From the NCBI GenBank assembly GCA_021804455.1, contig JAJZHT010000067.1:1-6664 (forward strand): a stretch of 6,664 bases of DNA, in the 5' to 3' direction. The stretch comes from Pseudomonadota bacterium. GTDB taxonomy: Bacteria > Pseudomonadota > Alphaproteobacteria > Paracaedibacterales > CAIULA01. Under the pieces are notes generated by a model. It was not told the origin of the DNA and ran no database searches. It saw only the letters and a list, made by a program, of their open reading frames with translations. Shown here piece after piece: positions 1 through 5,500 of the stretch. Each line of letters opens with the position of its first letter. Within the stretch, counting starts at the first letter, position 1. Made by a program: the position numbers and the translations under genes.

Positions 1-2
1 TA

Positions 3-890
3 GAACAATCTAAAAAACTTGAACAATTAACGACCGCTCCCAAAAAATTTAGTCACGTCAGTATTTTATTTGGAGAGTTAAATTCATCCGTTGCGGTTGT
101 TAGAGAAACTTTGGTTTCCATTATGTCGGAAGATAGAAAAGAACCTGATAAATCGGCGGTTTTGGCTCGCGTTTATCAAACAGTCCAAGCGATGGGACAC
201 GAACCAAAAGAATTGAAGATTCTTCAAGAAAACATCACAAAGATTTTAATAGATTTTTTGGGGGGGATTCATAACCCAGCTACTTTAGGCGTTATGTATT
301 ATATAATGCAGGATATTCAGGCTAAAATAGACTTTGGTGGAAGCAGTTCAGGGATTGCTGTTTCACAGCTTTCCAGCCTTTTACAGGCTCTTCAAGGTAT
401 TATTCAACAAATCCCTCCTCAGGGAATGTCCAATGTTGATACCAATTTGACTAAGGCCCTAAAGAAGAAAAATTATCTGATGGCTCTTGAAAAATGGGTG
501 GACAATCTAAGTTCTCCTTTTTCTGAGTTTCAGGAATTAATGGCGAGCATCCTATGGATAGATTCAAAATTACCCGAGATCAACGAACAAATATCAAAAA
601 TGCAGCAAGAAATTTTGATGATTGATAGGGAGAGGTACCAAATTCATAAAACTATCCAGGAAATTCAAGCTGCAACACTTAAAAACGAAATGATGACGCT
701 GAGTGTCGCTGTTGATTCGGCTATGAGTCATTTTCTCGCCAATGATATTATTCTCAAAGCCCCTAATATTATCTTTGGCGATATGTCAACGATAGGGGGA
801 GTTTTGACAAACGGTACTTGTACGATAAAGTCTGGTGAACGATTGGCTTCTTTGTTTGGGGAAAGCCTAGATGACGTGGGTATTTTTTAA
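3..890 (+). CDS. Uncharacterised helical protein, 5'-truncated by the window edge
   Basis: I do not recognise this protein. The frame is open from the left edge (first full codon at 3) to TAA at 888-890, giving 295 visible residues, so the true start lies outside the window; the TTG at 111 and ATG at 123 are only internal candidates. The sequence is rich in Q, E, K, I and L and looks mostly alpha-helical. A coiled-coil-like stretch lies at about 573-695 (EINEQISKMQQEILMIDRER and following). It is preceded by a less charged Gly/Ser patch near 342-356 and followed by a Gly-rich tail (IGGVLTNGTCTIKSGERLAS). I see no signal peptide, obvious transmembrane segment or catalytic motif in the visible part. 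The stop falls directly after a T6 run, and the downstream frame at 875-1219 reads as a natural continuation, so this is probably the N-terminal part of a longer protein. A surface, secreted or structural role cannot be told apart from this sequence. Confidence 0.6.
   Translation, partial: EQSKKLEQLTTAPKKFSHVSILFGELNSSVAVVRETLVSIMSEDRKEPDKSAVLARVYQTVQAMGHEPKELKILQENITKILIDFLGGIHNPATLGVMYYIMQDIQAKIDFGGSSSGIAVSQLSSLLQALQGIIQQIPPQGMSNVDTNLTKALKKKNYLMALEKWVDNLSSPFSEFQELMASILWIDSKLPEINEQISKMQQEILMIDRERYQIHKTIQEIQAATLKNEMMTLSVAVDSAMSHFLANDIILKAPNIIFGDMSTIGGVLTNGTCTIKSGERLASLFGESLDDVGIF
883..889 (+). other. T6A run at the frameshift point
   Basis: Six T followed by A. The upstream frame reads ATT TTT TAA across it. 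A one-base backward slip of the TTT codon onto 884-886 is a perfect re-pairing and would be followed by TTA ACA CCA, entering the frame that stays open to 1219. The run is therefore the exact place where the two frames can be joined, by sequencing correction or by slippage. I see no clear downstream stimulatory hairpin. Confidence 0.5.
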
Positions 891-910
891 CACCAGATAA
901 TAAATTATCG

Positions 911-1219
911 ATGGTCTTAAAGGCCTTATTTGGTATTCCAGAGGATGTTTTTATTCAAATAACGGAAGGTCTTGATGATTCGGGAATTATCTTAACGAAA
1001 GTTTTTAATTACGTTTTGGGAGGCAATCGTGATGGAATCGGGGGAACCAATCAGTTTTCCAGTTATGCAGGCAGCGTTGGCCGTGTCGGTGCTTTTGCCG
1101 CCGGGGCCAAAGTCAGTGACTTTTTTCAAACCCATGCTCCTCAAGGGGCAGATGACTGCATGAGGTTGAAAACTCTCCTAAAATATCTACGAAGTAAGAA
1201 GTTGCCTGATATTCATTAA
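911..1219 (+). CDS. Probable C-terminal part of the preceding gene, separated by a frameshift
   Basis: This frame is open from 875 and ends with TAA at 1217-1219. Its first ATG is at 911, which would give 102 residues. That ATG has no Shine-Dalgarno sequence (AT-rich GATAATAAATTATCG precedes it), which argues against independent translation. If one T were added to the T6 run at 883-888, the upstream protein would continue ...DDVGIF-LTPDNKLSMVLKALFG... without a stop, giving 405 visible residues in total. The composition (Gly-rich: LGGNRDGIGGTNQ, YAGSVGRVGAFAAGAKVSDFF) resembles the Gly-rich end of the upstream frame. I recognise no domain. Possible explanations are a homopolymer sequencing error, a real disabling frameshift, slippage-mediated expression, or a separate small gene. 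I consider the first two most likely. Confidence 0.45.
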   Translation: MVLKALFGIPEDVFIQITEGLDDSGIILTKVFNYVLGGNRDGIGGTNQFSSYAGSVGRVGAFAAGAKVSDFFQTHAPQGADDCMRLKTLLKYLRSKKLPDIH

Positions 1220-1231
1220 GTCTAAAAAAGT

Positions 1232-1259
1232 TTGCATTCCAGTAAAATTTTGCTATAGG
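1232..1259 (+). promoter_or_regulatory. Possible weak promoter for rnd-gapR
   Basis: A TTGCAT at 1232-1237 and a TATAGG at 1254-1259 are separated by 16 bp in the short gap between the unknown gene and rnd. The -35 box matches consensus at only three positions and the -10 box at four, so this is a weak prediction. No rho-independent terminator is visible between 1219 and this site, so read-through from upstream is also possible. Confidence 0.25.
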
Positions 1260-1306
1260 TTGGCTTCAAGAAAGATGTAGGAGATGGTTGTATTACACAG
1301 GCTGAT

Positions 1307-2470
1307 TTGACTCTTTTAACAAAGACAGACCAACTGAATCGTTTTGTACAGTCCGTAATAAAAGAAGGTTGTTCTTTTATCGCGGTTGATTGTGAGTTTG
1401 TCCGAAAAACGACCTATTGGCCTCAATTAGGCTTGATCCAATTGGCTACCCCTGGTCAATCAATAATGATCGATCCTTTATCAAAGGAGATAGAACTCTC
1501 TCCTTTATGTCAGCTTTTGTATCATCCAAACCTGATAAAAGTATTTCATTCCGGTCGTCAAGATATTGAGATTTTTTATCATCTTTTTCAACGTTGCCCA
1601 GCGCCCTTATTTGATACCCAGATTGCGGCTGGGTTTCTTGGCTTTGGCGAATCGATCAGTTATGAGAGGCTTGTAAAAGAAATTTTAGAGTATTCTCTGG
1701 ATAAAGAAGATCAATATACCAACTGGCTTCAAAGGCCTCTAACGCCTTCACAGCTGCGTTATGCAATGGGTGACGTTTACCATTTACAACAGCTTTATAC
1801 TCTTTTGATTCAAAAACTTCAAAAGGAAGGTCGCCAAGACTGGGTTCTAGAGGAATCAAGAGTTTTGGCTAATCCCGATCTTTATCAAAACTCACCAAAG
1901 ACAGTTTGGCAGAAATTTAAGCCACCTTTTTCAAAATGGCGATTTATTTCTGTTTTTTGGGATTTGGTAACGTGGCGTGAAACCCAAGCGCAAAGTCTTA
2001 ATTTAAGTCGTGTTGTGTTGGCAGAACATCAACTGTTGGTTGATTTAAGCCAAAAACCTTTTTTGGAAAAAGATGTTTTCCAAAGTTTTCTTAAGGGCTA
2101 TCGTCAAAGAATTTTAAGTTTAAAACTGGGAGATATTTTTTATGAATGCTATCGCGCCGCCTGGGATTTTATGAACAGCACCGATGATCGTTTAGAGGAC
2201 CGTAAACAGCAAATTCGCCTGTATTTTCAAGAACAGGATTATGCTGCTCTTAGTCTAGAACAAAAGAAGCACGTTAAGGACCTTCGTCTTCAGCTTCAAA
2301 CTTTGGCGGATACTCTTAAAATTCCCTGTTCTTTTTTGGCGGGACGTCGAGACATAGAGTCGTGGGTTCGCTGTCCTCATCCCGGCCACAAATTTTTAAA
2401 AGGATGGCGTCAAAAAGTATTACAAGAAACCTTAGAGCCATTTCAGGCAGAAAATGGGTTGCAATTCTAG
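1307..2470 (+). CDS. rnd: Ribonuclease D (3'-5' exoribonuclease, DEDDy family)
   Basis: RNase D trims the 3' ends of tRNA precursors and other small RNAs in the cytoplasm. The DEDDy exonuclease core is complete: D28 and E30 in AVDCEFVRKTTYW, D86 in VFHSGRQDIEIFY, and Y152/D156 in LRYAMGDVYHL, followed by helical C-terminal regions. The segment near residues 205-255 (ISVFWDLVTWRETQAQSLNLS) matches an HRDC domain, and residues 312-355 (SFLAGRRDIESWV) match the usual RNase D tail. At 387 residues the length is normal for the family. The start is TTG at 1307, chosen because MTLLTKTDQL matches the usual RNase D beginning. A short AGG at 1299-1301 lies 5 nt upstream. The better AGGAG at 1279-1283 is too far for this TTG and would suit an ATT at 1292 in the same frame. 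The gene ends in TAG, and gapR follows after 50 bp, so the two are probably cotranscribed. Confidence 0.93.
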   Translation: MTLLTKTDQLNRFVQSVIKEGCSFIAVDCEFVRKTTYWPQLGLIQLATPGQSIMIDPLSKEIELSPLCQLLYHPNLIKVFHSGRQDIEIFYHLFQRCPAPLFDTQIAAGFLGFGESISYERLVKEILEYSLDKEDQYTNWLQRPLTPSQLRYAMGDVYHLQQLYTLLIQKLQKEGRQDWVLEESRVLANPDLYQNSPKTVWQKFKPPFSKWRFISVFWDLVTWRETQAQSLNLSRVVLAEHQLLVDLSQKPFLEKDVFQSFLKGYRQRILSLKLGDIFYECYRAAWDFMNSTDDRLEDRKQQIRLYFQEQDYAALSLEQKKHVKDLRLQLQTLADTLKIPCSFLAGRRDIESWVRCPHPGHKFLKGWRQKVLQETLEPFQAENGLQF

Positions 2471-2520
2471 GGGGAACTGACTACTTTTCAACCCAAGAAA
2501 ACAATTAGAAAGTTTAGAAA

Positions 2521-2766
2521 ATGCAACCATTTCAAGGTGGAATTTCCGGTCAACAACTACGGTCTTTTATTGAAAAGATTGAGCGTCTTGAACAAGACAA
2601 GGCTGAAATTGGTGAAGTCATTCGGGAAACATTTGCCGAGGCAAAATCAGAAGGTTTTGATATCAAGGTGATGCGACAATTGATAAAAATGCGTCGCATG
2701 AAAAAAGAAGAACTAGACGAGCAACAGGAGCTTTTAGAACTCTACCGACAGGCGCTTGGTGAGTAA
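2521..2766 (+). CDS. gapR: GapR nucleoid-associated protein (DUF2312)
   Basis: This 81-residue protein matches the GapR/DUF2312 family over its whole length: GQQLRSFIEKIERLEQDKAE (10-29), then TFAEAKSEGFDIKVMRQLIKMRR (37-59), then a C-terminal helix ending LELYRQALGE. In Caulobacter crescentus, GapR binds overtwisted AT-rich DNA as a tetramer ahead of replication forks and stimulates gyrase and topoisomerase IV; I infer the same role here. The protein is almost all helical, with an N-terminal coiled coil and several Arg/Lys residues (MRQLIKMRRMKK) in the DNA-contacting half. The ATG at 2521 has only a poor purine-rich sequence upstream (AGAAAG at 2508-2513, about 7 nt away). It lies 50 bp after rnd on the same strand. 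Its last 33 bp overlap the 3' end of the convergent MFS gene. The family is nearly restricted to Alphaproteobacteria and is the strongest taxonomic marker in the window. Confidence 0.93.
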   Translation: MQPFQGGISGQQLRSFIEKIERLEQDKAEIGEVIRETFAEAKSEGFDIKVMRQLIKMRRMKKEELDEQQELLELYRQALGE

Positions 2767-3948
2767 AAGACCTCTTTTAAGGATCAGCAGCACCACTAAT
2801 CCCAAGCTAACCATACTAAGGAAAACAGGGGTTATGGTGCCGTTGTAAAACAAGGCTGCTACCATAACAAGTCCGGCAATAAGGCCATTTCGCATTAAAG
2901 CAACCAAAGCAATTGCCACTCCTTTGTCTTGAGGGGAGCTTTCGTATGCCCATGTGGCGCAGGTGGAAATGCAAAACGATAATCCAAAATTTAACAAACA
3001 AATCGTTCCCAGAATTGAAAAGGGAAGATTACCGTGGGGAGATAAAAGGCAAAATATTGCTCCTGAAATAAAAAGGTAAAGACTCAGCAACCCAATTTGC
3101 AAAGAACGTTCCATGCCTAACTTTGGTAAGAATTGTCGATAAGCTATGGCCCCCAGGAAATTGATACCGACAGGGATTAATTGGATATAGGAAAAATCAA
3201 CAGGGGAAAATTCCAAATGATCAATAAAAAGAAAGGCACTGTTGGTTGTGTAAATACAGGCAATCGCAATGGGCAGACAGTGCCCTAGACTCATGGTCAT
3301 AAAGTAGGAATTATTAAAAAGGCTAAAGCTCTTTGTCCATACGGATGTCACGGACGTTTGTTGATGAGAGTTTGTTGGAAGCGTTTCATCCAAAACAAAA
3401 TATAAAGAAATCGTTACCCCAACAGCCACCGCTACGAGTACCCAAAAATTCATTTGCCAGCTAAAGTGCTCAAAGAGTTGGGCCCCTAGTACAGGAGCGA
3501 TAGCAAATGTGATTGGAAACATGGTGTTATACGTGGCAATATAACGGGCATAGGCGATGCCTTGGAACAGATCTGAAAGAATGACAAGAGTTAAGACGCT
3601 CATTCCGCCTGAACCCGCGGCTTGAATGGTTCGACAAAATAAAAAGGTATGAATATCGCTTGATAAAGCACACCCTAGCGAGCCAACGGTAAAAACCAAA
3701 AGCGACACAAGTATTGTTTTCCTGCGGCCATACAAATCTGTCCAACGACCGTAAAAGAGAGCGGTGACGGATGACAAAAGAGGAGAGAGCATTAAACTAA
3801 ACTGGATAACCCATTCTTGGGTGTCAAAGTAACGAGTTAAAAAAGGCATACAGGGAATATAGATATCCATACTGGCTATTTTTAAAGCCAGAGCTACAAA
3901 TAACAAAGGGGGCACTACGAGGTGCTGAAACTTGCTCGATACTTTCAT
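2734..3948 (-). CDS. MFS multidrug efflux transporter, Bcr/CflA type
   Basis: This is a 12-helix inner-membrane proton antiporter of the major facilitator superfamily. It most resembles the Bcr/CflA drug-resistance subfamily: TM1 carries SMDIYIPCMP (compare the usual TDMYLPALP), the TM2-TM3 loop carries motif A as GRWTDLYGRRK (about residues 67-77), TM4 carries RTIQAAGSGG, and TM5 carries APVLGAQLFEHFSWQMNFW. The rest is strongly hydrophobic, with a charged central loop near residues 188-208. The 404-residue length is normal. I chose the ATG at 3948, although a GTG two codons upstream is possible, because this ATG overlaps the hemB stop as ATGA. That overlap suggests translation coupled to hemB, and no separate ribosome binding site is evident. 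The substrate cannot be told from sequence: drugs, metabolites or a porphyrin-related compound are all conceivable, the last only from its neighbour. Confidence 0.87.
   Translation of the reverse strand: MKVSSKFQHLVVPPLLFVALALKIASMDIYIPCMPFLTRYFDTQEWVIQFSLMLSPLLSSVTALFYGRWTDLYGRRKTILVSLLVFTVGSLGCALSSDIHTFLFCRTIQAAGSGGMSVLTLVILSDLFQGIAYARYIATYNTMFPITFAIAPVLGAQLFEHFSWQMNFWVLVAVAVGVTISLYFVLDETLPTNSHQQTSVTSVWTKSFSLFNNSYFMTMSLGHCLPIAIACIYTTNSAFLFIDHLEFSPVDFSYIQLIPVGINFLGAIAYRQFLPKLGMERSLQIGLLSLYLFISGAIFCLLSPHGNLPFSILGTICLLNFGLSFCISTCATWAYESSPQDKGVAIALVALMRNGLIAGLVMVAALFYNGTITPVFLSMVSLGLVVLLILKRGLLLTKRLSVEF
3945..3948 (-). promoter_or_regulatory. ATGA stop/start overlap coupling hemB and the MFS gene
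   Basis: On the - strand the MFS start ATG (3948-3946) and the hemB stop TGA (3947-3945) share two bases. This arrangement commonly goes with translational reinitiation, and no ribosome binding site is visible within the end of hemB, so the transporter is probably made only from the hemB mRNA. Confidence 0.6.
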
Positions 3949-4943
3949 TTGCACAATAAATGCTTAGCCATTTTTAAAGCCCAGTATGTCAGTATAGCAC
4001 AGGCTCCTGCTCTTTTAAAAGCAAGAAGACTTTCTGTCATAGCTTGATCGGTATTGATCCAACCCTTTTGACCTGCGGCGATAAGGGCCGCATATTCACC
4101 ACTAACTTGAAAGGCCAAAGTCGGTATCTGAAACGTATGAGAAACGTGATGAATGACGTCAAGATAGGGCATACCTGGTTTTACAATGATCATATCCGCT
4201 CCTTCCTGCAGGTCTTGGCTGACTTCCCTCAAGGCTTCACGGCTGTTTGCTGGATTCATTTGATAGGTTTTCTTATCAATGATCCCTTGAAGAGGAGCCG
4301 CATCAATCGCTTGTCGAAAGGGGCCGTAAAAACTGGATGCGTACTTAGCTGCGTAACTGAGGATAAGGGTTTGGCAAAAACCCTTTTGATCAAGAAAAGT
4401 ACGGATAGCTCCAACACGTCCATCCATCATATCAGAAGGGGCAATGGCATCAGCGCCTGATTGAGCTTGGATAAGAGCCTGTTGGCAAAGAACGTCTAGG
4501 GTGGCGTCGTTGTCAATCTGTTGGTTGTTTAAAAGGCCATCATGGCCATGGGTGGTGTACGGATCAAGGGCAACATCCGTGATAACCCCTAAGGCAGGGT
4601 TGTACTTTTTAAAACCTTGAATGGCCTGACAGATCAAATTATCGGGGTTAAGCGCTTCACAACCCCTGTCTGTTTTTAAAGATGAAGAGACGACAGGGAA
4701 AAGAGCGACGGCAGGAATTCCCACATGGCTGATGGTTTCAACAAGAGATGGAAGTTCTTCCAAAGTAAAACGTTTTACATCCGGCAAGCTTGGAATTTCT
4801 GGGGACATTTCGGGTGTTCTTAAAAAAATGGGCAGAATAAGGTCGTGAACTGTTAACGAAGATTCTGCCACAAGATCCCTTATCCATTGTTTTTGGCGTA
4901 AACGACGCAGGCGTGTGGTAGGGAAATGACCAGGAAAAGTCAT
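3945..4943 (-). CDS. hemB: Delta-aminolevulinic acid dehydratase (porphobilinogen synthase)
   Basis: HemB condenses two 5-aminolevulinate molecules into porphobilinogen, the second step of the common tetrapyrrole pathway after ALA, in the cytoplasm. Numbered from the ATG at 4943, both Schiff-base lysines are present: K200 in SYAAKYASSFYGPF and K255 in IIVKPGMPYLD. Also present are IAPSDMMDGR (167-176) and SGEYAAL. The metal region reads DVALDPYTTHGHDG (about 123-136), with Asp residues in place of the cysteines of zinc enzymes, as in magnesium-type HemB of other Alphaproteobacteria. The frame extends to an ATG at 4967, but the eight extra residues (MRFLIVYF) are unlike the family. MTFPGHFPTTRLRR from 4943 matches the normal N-terminus and gives 332 residues. 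Neither start has a Shine-Dalgarno sequence. The gene overlaps the downstream MFS gene by 4 bp and is divergent from ftsZ. Confidence 0.95.
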   Translation of the reverse strand: MTFPGHFPTTRLRRLRQKQWIRDLVAESSLTVHDLILPIFLRTPEMSPEIPSLPDVKRFTLEELPSLVETISHVGIPAVALFPVVSSSLKTDRGCEALNPDNLICQAIQGFKKYNPALGVITDVALDPYTTHGHDGLLNNQQIDNDATLDVLCQQALIQAQSGADAIAPSDMMDGRVGAIRTFLDQKGFCQTLILSYAAKYASSFYGPFRQAIDAAPLQGIIDKKTYQMNPANSREALREVSQDLQEGADMIIVKPGMPYLDVIHHVSHTFQIPTLAFQVSGEYAALIAAGQKGWINTDQAMTESLLAFKRAGACAILTYWALKMAKHLLCK

Positions 4944-5051
4944 AAAATAAACAATCAAAAATCTCATATATTAAAGGAATTTTACTGGGGTATCCTGGAC
5001 AAAGGAATAACTTTTCCTGCATAGCGTGTAAGTTTTTAGAGGGACCCCATC

Positions 5052-5091
5052 CATTAACTTTTCCTTAACCAAAATTAACGAAAAGTTAATG
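5052..5091. repeat. Perfect 12-bp inverted repeat with 16-bp spacer
   Basis: CATTAACTTTTC at 5052-5063 is repeated in exact reverse complement as GAAAAGTTAATG at 5080-5091, around a 16-bp spacer. The arms contain the outer TTAA half-sites of the two CtrA-like boxes. The arms are AT-rich and no U-tract follows directly, so a protein-binding operator is more likely than a terminator. Confidence 0.7.
5054..5089. promoter_or_regulatory. Two tandem CtrA-like boxes (TTAA-N7-TTAA)
   Basis: TTAA at 5054-5057 and TTAAC at 5065-5069 are exactly 7 bp apart, as are TTAA at 5075-5078 and TTAA at 5086-5089. Both pairs fit the CtrA consensus TTAA-N7-TTAA of alphaproteobacterial cell-cycle control, and the second is the mirror image of the first. 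In Caulobacter, CtrA represses ftsZ, so the position upstream of ftsZ is apt. The sites lie about 110 bp from hemB and about 150 bp from the TATAAT box, so either gene could be the target. Binding by CtrA is inferred from the motif alone. Confidence 0.5.
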
Positions 5092-5106
5092 TATTTTTGA
5101 GGGCCA

Positions 5107-5134
5107 CCCCCCACCCAATCAAAAGGGCGGGGGG
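5107..5134. repeat. GC-rich hairpin
   Basis: CCCCCCACCC (5107-5116) can pair with GGGCGGGGGG (5125-5134) across the 8-nt loop AATCAAAA. The stem has one A-C mismatch in + RNA, which becomes a G-U pair in - RNA, so the fold is slightly better in the hemB direction. It is far more GC-rich than its surroundings. No U-tract follows on either strand, so it is not a standard terminator. It may be a leader structure or a boundary element. Confidence 0.5.
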
Positions 5135-5180
5135 CTACACCCTCTTTCACCTCGGAAAAGTAGGCAAAACTCTTCCCGAA

Positions 5181-5212
5181 ACCCTTTGTCTTGTTTCAAA
5201 AAAGGGTCTTTT
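5181..5212 (+). terminator. Weak terminator-like hairpin
   Basis: ACCCTTT (5181-5187) can pair with AAAGGGT (5201-5207) around a 13-nt loop, followed by CTTTT in the + direction. The stem is short, the loop is large and the T-tract is interrupted. It sits just upstream of the TATAAT box, where it could insulate ftsZ from upstream transcription. The call is tentative. Confidence 0.2.
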
Positions 5213-5230
5213 CTCACCTAGGTTATTCCC

Positions 5231-5236
5231 TATAAT
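5231..5236 (+). promoter_or_regulatory. Candidate ftsZ -10 box (TATAAT)
   Basis: This is a perfect TATAAT, 264 bp before the ftsZ start. The -35 region at normal spacing (5208-5213, CTTTTC) is poor, so an activator or an alternative promoter may be needed. Transcription from here would leave an unusually long leader of about 257 nt. Confidence 0.35.
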
Positions 5237-5243
5237 ACTCCTT

Positions 5244-5248
5244 GAATC
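5244..5248. promoter_or_regulatory. GANTC (possible CcrM methylation site) near the promoter
   Basis: GAATC is the only GANTC in the hemB-ftsZ gap, and it falls about 8 bp after the TATAAT box, near the expected transcription start. In Caulobacter, CcrM methylation of a promoter GANTC stimulates ftsZ. A 5-bp degenerate site is expected about twice by chance in a gap this long, so only its position is suggestive. Confidence 0.25.
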
Positions 5249-5483
5249 CTTAGCAGAATGTTAATTGGGGAGATATTTTTTAAAACTTGCAGTCTGCTTT
5301 TTTATTCCAAATTTTTGAAACTGATACTTGGCTATTGTTCATCCAAACTTAAAGGTGGATTTTTTGCTACAGAAGAAATAAATATAAAGGGGTGGTTTCG
5401 CTTTAAATAGCATTAGCCAAGAAGTTTTTTTTATACTAAAATTTTAACAAAAGGGCTGCGGACGGCCAGGAAATATTTTCGGT

Positions 5484-5488
5484 AAGGA
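5484..5488 (+). promoter_or_regulatory. ftsZ ribosome binding site
   Basis: AAGGA ends 12 nt before the ATG at 5501, a slightly long spacing. An in-frame TAG at 5492-5494 rules out any earlier start, so 5501 is the first possible ATG in the ftsZ frame. Confidence 0.5.
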
Positions 5489-5500
5489 TGATAGTTAACG

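Larger units (their letters stand above)
4944..5500. other. Divergent intergenic region between hemB and ftsZ
   Basis: This 557-bp stretch has no credible gene; the short frames in it are shadows or lack coding character. From hemB towards ftsZ it contains an AT-rich hemB leader without a Shine-Dalgarno sequence, two tandem TTAA-N7-TTAA sites inside a perfect inverted repeat (5052-5091), a GC-rich hairpin (5107-5134), a weaker hairpin (5181-5207), a TATAAT box (5231-5236), one GANTC site (5244-5248), and then about 250 bp of T-rich sequence leading to the ftsZ start. In the last part, TATACT at 5432-5437 could be a second -10 box, but no matching -35 box is present. Its length and density of symmetrical elements suggest it carries control sites for both genes. 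Confidence 0.7.

Noticed and set aside
4044..4460. 138-residue open frame on + inside hemB
   Set aside because: It is antisense to the fully conserved hemB frame, has no ribosome binding site and no recognisable protein features.
4738..5022. 94-residue open frame on - reaching upstream of hemB
   Set aside because: It overlaps hemB in another frame on the same strand, and the conserved HemB N-terminus explains this DNA.
5284..5304. GCAG-T-CTGC palindrome followed by T-run, possible terminator
   Set aside because: A 1-nt loop cannot form a hairpin, and the flanking arms do not pair well enough to rescue it.
5425..5437. T8 run with TATACT as an ftsZ promoter
   Set aside because: TATACT is a fair -10 box, but no -35-like sequence lies 15-19 bp upstream, so I did not list it as a promoter.
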